From positions 95,805,237-95,869,236 of the forward strand of contig CM046878.1 in NCBI GenBank assembly GCA_025667525.1: a stretch of 64,000 nucleotides of DNA, read 5' to 3'. The first letter of the stretch is position 1. The number at the start of each line of letters is the position of its first letter. The stretch is from Glebionis coronaria. Taxonomy: Eukaryota; Streptophyta; Magnoliopsida; Asterales; Asteraceae. This document shows, in pieces, positions 10,440 through 22,224 of the stretch. Below the pieces are notes generated by a model, which saw only the letters and a list, made by a program, of their open reading frames with translations, did not search any database and was not told the DNA's origin. The position numbers and the translations under genes were made by a program.

Positions 10440-11286
10440 TATGGTGGGGTGATGGTGATGGTTCAGGTAATGGGTCTGGTTGTGGTTGTGGGTCAGGTTG
10501 AGGTTGTGCTGCTGCAATAACAGCAAGCATGGCTTGGGTAAGGGGTAAGTCTCTGTATGGGGGTGAATTCATCTTTCCAAAAATTGCTTTCTTTTGCACA
10601 GGGATCGAATAAAAATCATCATGATCCCTAGTGCAATATCTTTGTACATCAAAAACCATTTGCAAAAATCTTGGGCAAGCAAGAGTCATCTTGCTACCCT
10701 TGTTTTTACACATGCCATCAAAAATCATTTTATAAAAATTATATTTTTGCCCACTATCAATACACACAATGGCACTACCAATTGACATGTTGATTTCATT
10801 GTGTGCAGTACATTTGGGACTCAAGCATTGAAGAATGACATGTATTAAGTACTTCTAAGCTGGAGGAAATTCCTGTTTTGAATATTTGTTTAAAGATCCC
10901 TCTTTAGGGAAAGGATAACCCAAAGCTTGAAGTCCTTGTTCTAACTCACCAATGGGTAGGGTGGTTATACCATCTGCATCATTAAGATGCAAAGCCTGGC
11001 GAACCAAGGCTTCAGTAACCACCCATGGAAGCCCATGGACTGTAGCAGTCAATGTAGTCACATTATTAATCGTTGAGGAAGTGACAGTATTCAAAAACTG
11101 CTTAATATGAGTGACATGGATAAGAGGATCATGAAAAAGTGCATACCTGAGAGGGGATGCATTTAAATACTCCACCATCTGAGTATATTGAGGAATCAGA
11201 GTGTTGTCAGCCTCTAAATAGGAAACCATATTGTGCTGACTTCTGAACCCCAATACCAAATCACTCGGTTTAAACCTAGGCGCCAT

Positions 11287-12469
11287 TGATGTAGAAAGCT
11301 GTGTTATATGTTATGAAAGATGAATATGTGTGAAAATTTAGTTAAACAAGAATAAGCAGTTACCCTTTTTCAAAAGATTGAGCCAAATATATAGGAGAGG
11401 TAGGCACATGTGATTGGTCAAAAATGAGGCAGTTATTTTTCAAAATATAATGATTAAAATCTTGAAAAGATATAACTTATCTTGTGCATTAATAAAAAGT
11501 TACCAACTCCTAAAATTACGGCCCAAATTATCGTCAAAAATAACAACTGGGTAGGACCCAATGTTTGTCAACGGTCAAAAATAACCTATCAACGCTCAAC
11601 GGCTATGTTCTTGTCAACGTTGGAAATTGCCATGTCAACGTCAAAATTGGTCCTAACAACGTTTGGAAATAAAACTGTCAACGTCCAAAAATAAAAGTAA
11701 TAAAAATGAAAAAGAACCTTAACAAATTAATTTATCCTAGTGAAGATAACCTATAGACTGAAAATTACCATAGGGTGGCAAGCACTGTCCAATCATGCAC
11801 ACTTGCTTAAGCAAGATAGACATAATTGTCCTCAAGTGTACCTTGCTAACCAAAGTTCTTAACAACGAAGTTATCTCATAAAATACTTTGTACCTTCCCA
11901 GGTAAGCCCAATAAAAATCATACCCAAGTCTCCCAACAGACCACATCCAATTCTAGGCCAAAAAGTCTTGGCAGCGTGCATAGGATATCAACTTTGCATG
12001 CTACAGTGCCTCATGATTTAGTAAACTAATTCATACTCACCAGTGGACACAATCTAGAATTGTGATAAGATTATTATATGAATACCCAAAAAGTCCTAAA
12101 GGTTTCCTAAACCTCCCCTTAAAATAAGATATACAAGTTGCTAAATAAAAAGTGCATGCAATAAAAATTTATGTCAAGATAGGAATATGAATATTCCAAC
12201 CATCATCCGTAAACTTGAACATGCTCCAATAATGCTCCAAGAATCCATAAGCAACTTTGTATCCATTAGTACAATGCTAACAACGCCTGCATAATTAGAT
12301 CAAAAACCACAAAACTAACATGTTGCTGACAACGTCAAGTTAACACTTGTCAGCGTTAAAATAACCTTTGTCAGCGTTAGACAAATATAGTGGAAAATCT
12401 AATTTTGTATAAAGACCAATAACAATACATATCATGTACATACTTTTACAAAGAGTTCAAAAACACATA
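11287..12469 (-). other. Noncoding segment between pol and third ORF of A
   Basis: No credible ORF. Holds two motif arrays: 11568, 11589, 11614, 11635, 11656, 11678 (steps of 21 to 25 bp) and 12330, 12351, 12372 (steps of 21 bp). Confidence 0.75.
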
Positions 12470-15400
12470 TTAGGTAAGGTTGATCATTGCAATACTTGTT
12501 ACCAAGTATTGAAATCTCCCAGTATCAAAAGGTTTAGTTAATAAATCAGCCACATTATCCTCTGTGTTAACCCTATCTGGTTGTATTAAACCTTTTTCAA
12601 AACAATCTCTTATAAAATGATGTCTAATTTCTATGTGTTTTGTTTTAGAGTGATGTATAGGATTTTTAATAATGCATAAAGTACTGTTATTGTCTACAAA
12701 AATCTTGGTATGCATGAAATTATACCCATAATCCAACAGCTGGTTTTGAATCCATAAGACTTGTCCACAACAAGCAGCTGCAGCTACATACTCTGCTTTA
12801 ATGGTATAATTGGCCATCACTGTTTGTTTGTTGCATTGCCAAGATATCAACCTACTCCCAAGAAATTGGCATCCACCAGTTGTGGATTTTCTATCAAACT
12901 TGTCACCCTCATAATCACTGTCTGAATATGCAATAAGCTCCAATGGGGAATCTTTTGGATACCATAATCCCAAGGTGGGATAGCACCTAAGATACCTAAA
13001 AATCCTCTTGACAGCATGAAGATGACACTCTTTGGGAGTCACTTGATGGCGTGCACATGCACACACAACAAACATAATGTCAGGTCTTGAAGCTGTGAGA
13101 TACATCAATGAACCAATCATTGACCTATAATGCCTGACATCCACCTCTTCTCCATCTCCAACCTTTCCCCAGGGGTGTTCCCTATCCATGGGTGTGCTAG
13201 CCCATTTCTCATGTGGAGAAAAGCCAAACTTCTTCAAGATTTCTGTTACATATTTGTCTTGAGAGATGAAGATACCATCTTCTTTCTGCTGAAATTATAA
13301 CCCTAGAAAGAAGTTCATCTCCCCCATTGAACTCACTTGAACTTGTCTGTCATTAGTTTAGAAAGTCTTCACTCATCTTTGGACTAGAAGAGCCAAAGAT
13401 GATATCATCCACATAGACCTGTACAAGTAAGAAATCCTTACCAGTCTTCTTTGTAAACAAAGTCTGATCTATGGTGCCCCTTTTGAATCCATTTTCCACC
13501 AGATAGGTGGACAATGTACCATACCATGCTCTTGGGGCTTGATGAAGTCCATACATAGCTTTCTTCACTCTATACACCTTGTCTGGATGTTCTGAATCTT
13601 CAAAACTAGGAGGTTGCATTACATAAACCTCCTCTGCAATTGTGCCAAAAAGAAAAGCACTCTTCACATCCATTTGATAGACTGTAAATCCCATGCAGGA
13701 AGCATAGGCTAGGAAAATCCTTATTGCCTCAATCCTTGTAACAGGTGCAAAAACTCTTCATAGTCTATCCTTTCCTCTTGTGTATAGCCTTGAACAACTA
13801 ATCGTGCCTTGTTTCTGACCATAATTCCTCTCTCATCCTTTTTGTTTGGAACCCATCTTGTCCCAATAGGTCTGACATGTCTGGGACAATCAACTAACTC
13901 TCAAACATCCTGAATAGCAAATTGGTGAAGCTCATCTTGCATTGCTTCCACCCAACTTGGTTCTTTGAGAGCATCAAAAATCTTCTTGGGTTCCTGTTGT
14001 GACAGAAAACAGGCAAACAAACATGCTTGATCAATCGGGGTATCAACCTTCTTGTGAATATTAGCAATAAATCATCCATGATTCAGATGAGACCTTCTAG
14101 GTTGTACAGGAGTCATCACATCACCTATAATAAGAGAAGAAGGATGATTCCTCATAGTAGATGTAAGTACTCCTCCTTCAATTATTGTATTATCATCAAT
14201 CTCAGTCTCCAAGTTGCCAATATCCTCTTCAAATTCTCTTTCATCATCATCTGAATGAACCTCTCCACGTCTATTTGAAGGTTCACCTTGTTCAAAAATA
14301 TTGGAAGAGAATAAATGGTCAAAAGAGTTGTCAACGCCTGAATTAGGGTTGTCAACGTTTGAGCCATCAACGCCTGAATTTGTCTTGTCAGCGCCAGATT
14401 TTCCTTTATTAACGCTTGAAGATTCATGCATGTTTTCAACTGGTGATACTTGTGGACCACCTTTTTCCTTTCCAGCAGCAGCAGTAGCAGCAAATGCATT
14501 TGTCCATATAGGAATGGTAACATACTCAAGTATGGGTGTTGATTTGTCTGCTTGTGATCCAACCTCCTTGTCAACCTGTATACCTGAAATTTCAACAACT
14601 GGTTCTTCCACAACATTTGAAGTCACCTTCACAATGTCTGGATTAGTAACATGCATATAATACAATGTTCTAGATAGAGGTTCCAAGTCAAATAACCAAT
14701 TTGGTCCACTCTCAGGATCACTGGGTTTACTCTCTAAAAACCTAGCATGTATCTTTTCAAGTATACGTTTTTCTTTCTTAATGTAAACCCTATATCCTCT
14801 ACTCTGCACTGAATAACCCATAAAGTAGCCTTCATCACCTTTAGCACTAAACTTTCCTAAGGCATCACTAGTGTCTAAAACAACTACATGACAGCCAAAG
14901 GGTTTAAGAAAACTAATATTAGGTTTCCTACTCCAAAATAGCTCATAAGGTGTCTTGTTGTGTATCTTGTTGATTAATGCCCTATTCTAAACATAACAAG
15001 TTGTATTCACAGCCTCAGCCCAAAATGCAATGGGAAAGTGAGCATCAGCCAACATAGTCCTAGTTGCTTCTATGAGTGTTCTGTTCTTCCTCTCAGCTAC
15101 CCCATTTTGTTGTGGGGTTCTAGCTATACTAAACTGTCTAGTAATCCCTTTCTTGGCACAAAAGTCATCTAACAGCTTATTTCTAAACTCACCACCATTA
15201 TGACTTCTAAGTATTTTAACCTCATTCCCATTCTTTTTCTCTAACCGGGTAATAAAGTTAATCAAAATATCAGTAGTTTCACTTTTTAAAGCCAAAAAGA
15301 AGGTCCAAGTAAATCTAGAAAAATCATCAGTGATGACAAAACAGTAGGATTTACCATTTAAGCTTTCTATATTAGTTGGACCAAACAAGTCCATATGCAG

Positions 15401-16167
15401 CAAGTGAAGTGGTTTAGAACTAGAATGCACAAGTTTAGACTTAAAGGAGACTTTGTGTTGTTTGCCTTTAAGGCATGCAACACAAGAGTGGTCATTGTGG
15501 AAAGCCTTTTCAGGCAAACCATCAACTAAACCATGTCTCACAAGTCTATTTATGTTCTTAAAATTAATGTGCCCTAACCTTCTGTGCCAAAGATTACTCT
15601 CATCAACTGAAGCCTTAGCATATAGAAATGACAAATTATTATTCATCCTAATTCCATTAAGATTCACATTATAAATGTCCTTATGCCTAGGTGTTCTATA
15701 ATCAATGAATTTCTCATCAGGTAGTTTAAAATCTTTGCTCAACACCAAACATTCAGTATCTGTGAAAAGAACCTATTTTTGTTATCACAGACCTGTGATA
15801 CACTAAACAAATTATAGTCAAGTTCTTTTACTAAAAACACATTCTCAAAACACAAATTGTTGGTGATAAGAGTGCCTTTGCCAGTGATAGTTCCATATCC
15901 GCCTTCAAAGTACACTTTGTCACCATCTTTAATGGGAGTGAAGTTTGTCAAGTAGTCTTCCTTCCCCGTCATGTGCCTAGAGCATCCACTATCCCAATAG
16001 CCATAATCATTAACCTGCTTTTGAATGCCCTACACATAAAGAAAACAAATTAGTTTTCTTTGGGAACCCAAGCCTGATCAGACTTGGATTTATTTGGTTG
16101 TTCAACAAGAACAAACTTAGTCCTTATGACAACCCCTTGTTCGTCCCTTTGTGGATTAAACACCCAG
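12470..16167 (-). pseudogene. Copia A pol: protease, integrase, reverse transcriptase, RNase H
   Basis: Protease: DSG motif (Asp codon at 15991-15993, in WDSGCSRHMTGKED). Then a GAG-pre-integrase block (LWHRRLGHINFKN) and integrase with the first catalytic Asp (HMDLFG) and the Glu (NGVAERKNRTLIE). The second Asp is replaced by His (LRSHNGGEF, near 15200). A TAG stop at 14987 interrupts integrase. Reverse transcriptase carries VYVDDIIFG (13353-13694) and RNase H ends at 12470 (...DNVADLLTKPF). The gap between integrase and RT (about 14300-14450) holds a motif array. Several stops and shifts make pol nonfunctional. Confidence 0.9.
14331..14417 (-). repeat. Phased motif array in pol of A
   Basis: Motif starts at 14331, 14352, 14367, 14388 and 14409: steps of 21, 15, 21 and 21 bp, within the coding stretch between integrase and RT. 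Confidence 0.88.
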
Positions 16168-18849
16168 TTAACCCCCAATTGGTTTAGTTATGACCTTTGA
16201 AATATAATGAAATCTGTTACACGTCATAGAAGTCCCATTTGAATTAGGGTTTTGGTCTTGTTTGGGTCTCCATGTCAAGCTAGAAGAAGCTTTAGACCCT
16301 TTTCCCTGTGGTTGCAAATATTTGGCATTACTTGGTCTAACAGAACTGGAAACATTCATGTCAACATTAAATTTGTTCTTGTCAACGCTGAAATTCCCTT
16401 TATCAGTGTTAAACCTAGGGTTTGCTACAGGAACCCATTGTTTGTTAGACCATGTATTGGTCTTTTGAAAAGGCCTTTGTCCATAAGTATTAGACCCCTT
16501 AGTAAAGAATGGGGTTGGTCTAATGACTTGTGGACTTTGTTGGACAAATGGTTTGGGTTTGACCATGGTTGACTTTCTATCAGCGTTGACCTTTGAAGCA
16601 TTGACACATTTATAAGCCAAATGTGAAAAGCTTCCACAAGTATAACAGGCTTTTCTAGACATAACTCTAGGTCAAGATGAAAAGAAACCTATCTCATTAT
16701 CACTAACTTGACTTTTTGGTGACCTAGGTTTTCTATACATTTTTGCATATTTAATTCTAGGTTTTCTATCAACATTTAATCCAAGGTCAACAGTCTTTTT
16801 AGTACTAGGATTGGTCACTTTTATGGGTGTTGACTCATTTGGGTTGTCACTAAGCATGTCACCCTTAACAAACAAAGTAGGGTTGGCTTTCTTCCATTGG
16901 TCCAAATCATTCAGTTTCTGCTTGAACTCCTCTACTAGAGTAACAACTCTTGGTGGAGGAATAAATTCCTCTTCTTGGAGTTCTGGTATACCAGTCCAAG
17001 ATAAATCCTTTCTAAGGACACCATAAAAGTTCCCAACAGGTGGTGGAACACCAGCATACTCTTTCATCCCAATCCCACTCATATCCCTAGAATCCATTTG
17101 TTCACTCACACATTTTTCTAGCGTTTGAGAAGCTTTATCAAATTTTTGAATTTTAAGATCTACGTTATCTTTTTTTTATAGCCTCATCTAACTTGGCTTG
17201 TAAAACACCATTGGATCTCTCCAAGATGTTCCTAATCTCAACACTAGCATTTAGATCATGAGTCAAAATATTGATTTGATCTTTTAGGTCAAGCTCCATT
17301 TTCTTATATTCAGCCATAGTCTTTTTAGTTTGAGTAAGAGCAAGTTGATAATTAGATAACTTGCATTTTTCATCAAAAACATCTGATGTTAATTTTAAAA
17401 CTTCTTTGTTAAGCTTTTCAGTGTTTAGACGACAACCCTTACTACAAAATGCATCATCATATACCTCATTGTCTGATGAAGATGAAGAATGTGCCATGAG
17501 AGCATAGTGAACATGCTCCTCTTCCTCCTTTTCTGAAACCAAGGCCTTGTTCTCTTCCACATCCTTGGCCAAAAAGCTCCAATCCCAGTCAACGCCATCA
17601 ATGTCTTGCATGGCAACCATGGCTTTTGTATCTTCAACCTTGACAATTTGGCTTGAAGGCTTTCCAGCATCAAATCTTCTAGGATATCTACACTCTCTCA
17701 TAAAGTGAGCCATTCTATGGCAATTGTAACACTCAACCTTGGATTTATCAAACCCAACAGTGTCTTTAGCATTAAAAGTCATCTTTTTCCTGAATCTTCT
17801 ATTCCATCTATTGGCCCTTATGCTTGCGAGTGCCATGTTCCACTTTATGTCCATTTCCTCCAAGTGATCATCACTAATTTGCTCAAGGTCCTCATATGTA
17901 ATCACAGAACCATTGGGCAATGAAGCAATGTATGCACCTACTGTATCTAGATCAATACCAGCAGGCTTAACTCTTGGTGAGTCAACATTGTATGTGTCAG
18001 CGTCTAAATGTGGGGCGCTGACAGAGCTTGATCCAACGTTGACACAAGGTGATCCAGTAACGGGGTGCATGTATGACTCCCTTTGATCAAATTGACCTTC
18101 ACTATGTGAGAAGAAGGCCATATTTCCATTGGTAGTCTTGCTTCCTTGATCTTAAAGGATTTCACTTTCTAAAATCCTCAGTTTATTGTAGACGTCATCA
18201 AAAGTGGAACTTTTGTGAGTATTATTAGCAATCATAGACCTTGCTTCAATCTTGCATGCATCACCAAGACTTTTAAGGAAAGTGGTGATGATATCAGCAT
18301 CATCATGCACTGTTCCCATAAATGACAACTTGCTTGTAATGTCAAGAAGTATGCTTCTCACTCCACTTAGCTTTTCATTGGGAAGAGCTTTGAACACAGC
18401 ATACTCATGCAAGAGTTGCTTCTTTTTCTCTGAGGCAGTATCATCATTACCACCATAAGTAACTTGAAGGGCTGCCCAAAGTTCTTTGGCAGACTCATAG
18501 CCTCTATACTTGTGTTGATTTGCTTGTCCCAAGGAAAGTTTGAGGATGCTTAGAGTCTTCATGGCATTCCTTCTCTTTGCAATGTCCTCAACTGAGACAG
18601 CTCTTCCATCTTCAATTTTTCTTTTCGATCCTCCACACTTGAACCTGGAGTTGATCTTAGAGTGATAGCAGCTTGGATCTTGGCAGCCTTATCGAATGTG
18701 TTTCCATATTCAATAAATTCTCATAGGGTGTGATCATGGATTTGAAGATACTGCTCAAAATTGAACTTCCACAGCTCAAAGTTGTCTGGGTCTAGCATGG
18801 GAATCTTGATGTTATGGCTTGAGGAGGAGGTTAACTCTGGAGTAGACAT
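16168..18849 (-). pseudogene. Copia A gag (UBN2-type, two CCHC knuckles), broken
   Basis: Starts at ATG 18849 (MSTPELTSS...). There is an in-frame TGA near 18720 at a position where Trp is usual, and a frame change near 18640. The UBN2-type capsid region is 18562-18152. A CCHC knuckle (CYNCHRMAHFMREC) lies in 18121-17165, with Ala replacing the usual Gly. A frame slip in an A-run at about 17165 leads to the next segment, and a second CCHC knuckle (CYTCGSFSHLAYKC) starts near 16645. Two knuckles and a long gag suit SIRE-like Copia elements. Confidence 0.88.
16361..16411 (-). repeat. Phased motif array in gag of A
   Basis: Motif starts at 16361, 16382 and 16403 (21-bp steps). A lone copy is at 16580, and 17982/17997/18033 form a further set with steps of 15 and 36 (15+21) bp. 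Confidence 0.82.
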
Positions 18850-18930
18850 GGTGTTTGGATTTTAGGGTTTCCTGAAAATTAGGGTTTTTGGCAATTTAGG
18901 GTTTTTGTGTTCATTAGATCAAAGTTTCTC

Positions 18931-18947
18931 AACAAGCTCTGATACCA
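18931..18947 (-). promoter_or_regulatory. Primer binding site of Copia A
   Basis: Minus strand TGGTATCAGAGCTTGTT, a tRNA-iMet complement two bases inside the 5' LTR. Confidence 0.92.
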
Positions 18948-18949
18948 CT

Positions 18950-19461
18950 TGTTGATCCCAAACTTAGGTCGATTTAGCTTGTGTAAACGAGATTAAATCA
19001 AGTTAAACACGTAGAGAAACTTTGTTGTATATGAAACAATTCAAGTATTATGCGGAATTAATACTTAAACTAGAACACACAAACAAGTTAAACCAAACTT
19101 TCACTTTGATTGATTAATCGAACTTGCGTACAATGAAAGTGTAAAACTTATAAAACTTATATATGAAACAAAACCTAAAGGCCTCCTTTTATGTATTAAG
19201 GAACCTTGTACAAGAGTACGTATCAGCTATTCTTGGTAAAGATAAACATAAGAAATACATTGTCAAACATATCTTTACTAGAAACATACTAGAAACATAA
19301 AACGTGTAGACTAGAATATCCTATCAGTGCTTGACTTCTTCTTATCAACGCTTGACTTCTTCCTGTCAACGTTTGTCTTGTCAACGCTTGATTTCTTCCT
19401 ATCAACGTCCAAATTGCTCTTGTCAGCGTCCAAGTGTCTTGGCTATATTTTATTCCCAACA
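18950..19461 (-). repeat. 5' LTR of Copia A
   Basis: 512 bp, TG...CA in sense orientation, about 98% like 7677-8179 by eye. Its motif array is at 19324, 19345, 19366, 19381, 19402 and 19423 (21-21-15-21-21). Confidence 0.92.
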
Positions 19462-19574
19462 TTATCCATAGTGAGAATAGATTCATAATTTGAAATTTGA
19501 TATGAATTAATGAGATTTGAGGAGGTGGCAATTTTATAAACCTATGAATAGGTTCGTCATAGTGGATGCCCTAA
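19462..19574. mobile_element. Right half of the MITE-like element split by Copia A
   Basis: Begins with the second TTATC duplication and ends with ATAGTGGATGCCCTAA, the inverted partner of 7458-7473. Confidence 0.55.
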
Positions 19575-19688
19575 GCAACCTGAAAATTCACAAAATGATG
19601 ACAAAACTACCTAACACCAACAGCTTATTATATTTAGTAAGTAAAATTAGCTAAAACTTCAGCCTTACTATTTTTAAGAGGTCTCAAA

Positions 19689-19979
19689 TGCTTTATAATG
19701 TAGTTATAACTTTTTTTACTTTATGTTGAAATATCTTTTTATCTATTTATTTTTTTATAATATAATTTCATCAAGTTTTTTAAAATTTCATGGTCAATAA
19801 TTCGACATCTATTTTAATATATTTTTATTAACTTTTAGTTTAATTTATTCTTAGTGAGTTTATTTGGAATTTTTTTCTTACAATTTTAACATTAATGTAA
19901 ATACAAACTTGATTAGTAAGAGTGTAACATTTGTTCGCATAAGAAATCATGTTGTGTATTCGTTAGGCATTGCACGAAT
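19689..19979. mobile_element. Diverged, truncated inverted copy of the 6926-7309 MITE
   Basis: The reverse complement contains AAATGTTAC, CAAGTT and CATTAATGTTAAAAT in the same order and spacing as 7030-7085. It also has a GTGCAATGC patch matching the GC-rich patch near 6990. Cut at 19980 by the LTR of element D. Confidence 0.5.
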
Positions 19980-20714
19980 TGAAAGTTTATGGACATAAAA
20001 TTAATAGTCGTGTGATAGGATCGAACTCGGGATTATGAGATTGCACACAATACGTAAAGGGTTAATTTTATTTATTAAATATATATTTTATATATATTTA
20101 TTAAATCAAATCAAACTTAACTAAACAATGGTTAAATAAATTAAGAGTTAAGTTAAATAACCATTATGGAATTATAGAAGGAAAAGAAAAGCAGAAAAGT
20201 TCCGAAAACACCCTTTGGGTGTGGTTCGACCGGCGGCCAAAGGAGGGGGGCAAAGGGAAACTTTTGTTTCCTAATTTGTGTTTACTTGCAAGTTTTGTTA
20301 AGCACTATATAAACACCCATAACCCCTCATAATTTAATCCATCCCTTCTCCCTTTCTCTCTTGCGATCGACCAAACCAAACGCACCTTAGGGTTCTTTGG
20401 TTTTCGATTTTGCTTAAATTCCACAAGCGTTGAAGTTCCGGTTTGCAAGTGTTAGACTCACGGTTAGCCCGTTGCATTACGTGTGTACAAGAGCGTAATA
20501 TAGTTTTGGTTTAAACTATATCTTGGTATTGTTCTTCACAAACCCTAATTGGTGATTCGCTGATTATCTTGTGGATCTAGGCTAGGATAAAGGTATGTAA
20601 CCTTAATCGAGTAATTATAATTGTGTTAATATGATCTTGTTAAATCGCTTCAGCTATAACGTGCTTTGATCTTTGTTATGGTTATATAATTGTTATGAAT
20701 GCCATAAACCATCA
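19980..20714 (+). repeat. 5' LTR of element D
   Basis: Begins TGAAAGTTTATGGAC and ends ACCATCA, similar to the LTRs of Copia C (which begin TGTAAGTTTATGG). The stretch near 20280-20330 with short pyrimidine runs looks like a promoter/leader zone; no firm TATA call. Confidence 0.8.
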
Positions 20715-20715
20715 G

Positions 20716-20729
20716 TGGCATCGAGAGCC
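20716..20729 (+). promoter_or_regulatory. Primer binding site of element D
   Basis: TGGCATCGAGAGCC, a degenerate form of the tRNA-iMet complement, one base inside the LTR. Confidence 0.7.
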
Positions 20730-22224
20730 GTTTTAACATGTTATAATTATCGAGATCTAAAGGTTTTTTAACTAATGGTGATTTGAGTTAAAATTACATG
20801 TTGTTTTTAGGTTTTAACAAAAATTAGGTTTTGTTTTTTTGTTTTTTAAAAAATCGGCATAGCCGGATTTTTTTTATAAAAAAAGGTTTTTTTGTAAACC
20901 CTAAAATTACATGGTAAATCTTTAGATGATTGCATGAATTAATTATTATGTCATGTATGGTTACGATCCGTAGTCTTTTAATTGTTAAGAATATGTGGGA
21001 GATCCATGATGAACATGCATGTTTTCACGGATCATATGAGATTTTATATGCTATTTGCTTTATTTGATTCAAAGTTTTAAAATTAGGGAAGACTTTTTAT
21101 GTTTATAAAAACCCTAGATTTTATGTTCTTTGAATAAATTGTTATGCATGTGGCTATTTGATTTAGTTTTTTTTTTGTACCTACTTGTTTTCATACGTTT
21201 TATATTAATTGTATGTTGTAAACAAGGGTAATTTTTTCCAAGAAAAATTAATATGGACTAAATCATATAAAAATTAATGAATTATTTTGAGATCTAATTT
21301 TCATATGATTTGTGTTGATTGGAATTGTAATAATAACTTAACGGCCTACTCAATTTTGACAAACTATAAAGTGGGTATAACGCACCGCTGGTCATATACC
21401 CGGTTAAGGAAGGAGGTGTTATGCTTCAGCGCTGACCAAATTCTCGACTTGCCTGTGCGTCAAAGTTGGAATTACCTACGGTTATTATTTACATAATTTC
21501 TTAAGGTTGATTTAACTGCAAATGCACATCCGAAACACAATGAATAAAGTTATTGCTTTGTGCTTTAGCCAACTTCTAGGAACGTGAGGGGTGAATTGTT
21601 GTGGGTAAAATCTTTAATTGGTTTAAACCAATACCTCAACTTGCAAATATGTGGCGAAATCTTAGTCTCACCAAAAGGTTTACTAAAAGTTTTTATTAAA
21701 CCAATGCTATGGAGATGTATGCATGCTTCTCCATACATGATTTTGACACCGAAATCAATACCCTTAAATTTAAGTCTTATGTCATCTAATTGACGAACAC
21801 TTGAAGTTACAATTGTCGTTAAATGAGATTTTGGACGATGTTGTAATGGAGAGAAAACTTCATGACTGAATGAGATTGCACATAAAGGTTTTACGTTCTT
21901 TAAATTAGTCGACTTGATTGAGTTACTCAGTGAGATCTGGAAACTTAAGGCATAAAGTAGGGATAAAACATGTTTACAATACAAAAAGACTTTTGGCAAT
22001 GTAAATCCCTAAAATATCTAGAAATTGCAAATTTGTTTGTCAATTATTGTTTGACAAGTTACCATGTTGAGTACATTTATCACTAGCAGATCAACTGATG
22101 TGTAAGTTTATGTCAATGTGGATTCTAGTTTCAAGGAAAATACTATGGTTTTATTACCGGGGTAATTTTATTTTTTTGAATGGTATTATCAAAAATACTA
22201 ATGTTTGAACTTATTTTTGTAGAA
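20730..22224 (+). other. Leader of element D
   Basis: About 1.5 kb without a credible gene. The segment around 21350-21430 matches the leader of Copia C near 43230-43320, inverted. Confidence 0.7.

Larger units (their letters stand above)
8232..11286 (-). pseudogene. Third ORF downstream of pol in Copia A (broken, about 1,000 codons)
   Basis: Starts at ATG 11286 and reads through several breaks. A stop at 10855 replaces a probable Trp; a frame change occurs around 10400-10280; a shift lies near 8717-8700; the final stop is at 8232. Visible parts are a conserved N-terminal region (MAPRFKPSDL..., ...HGLPWVVTEALVRQAL...), a Pro/Gln-rich linker, a low-complexity centre with repeated S-A-D-K/V-D units (coded by the motif array at 9609-9716), and a C-terminal block containing FASLDREDLADLWRLM and EYLLVDAEYPMSKEVL. 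It lies where SIRE-like Copia elements carry an env-like ORF, but no signal peptide or transmembrane segment is evident. Its role is unknown. Asteraceae Copia elements commonly carry a similar ORF (from memory, not checked). Confidence 0.7.
7677..19461 (-). mobile_element. Full-length Copia element A, 11.8 kb, SIRE-like organisation
   Basis: Two LTRs of about 0.5 kb (7677-8179 and 18950-19461) are flanked by a perfect TTATC duplication. On the minus strand the order is 5' LTR, tRNA-iMet primer site, gag, protease, integrase, reverse transcriptase, RNase H, a roughly 1.2-kb noncoding segment, a roughly 3-kb third ORF, polypurine tract and 3' LTR. Frame breaks are spread over gag, pol and the third ORF, so the copy cannot act alone. 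The LTRs differ at around ten places plus a small duplication, indicating modest age. A short motif array (see findings) is scattered over its whole length. Confidence 0.93.

Noticed and set aside
21287..21999. ORFs in the leader of element D
   Set aside because: Not conserved as reading frames in the matching leader of Copia C.
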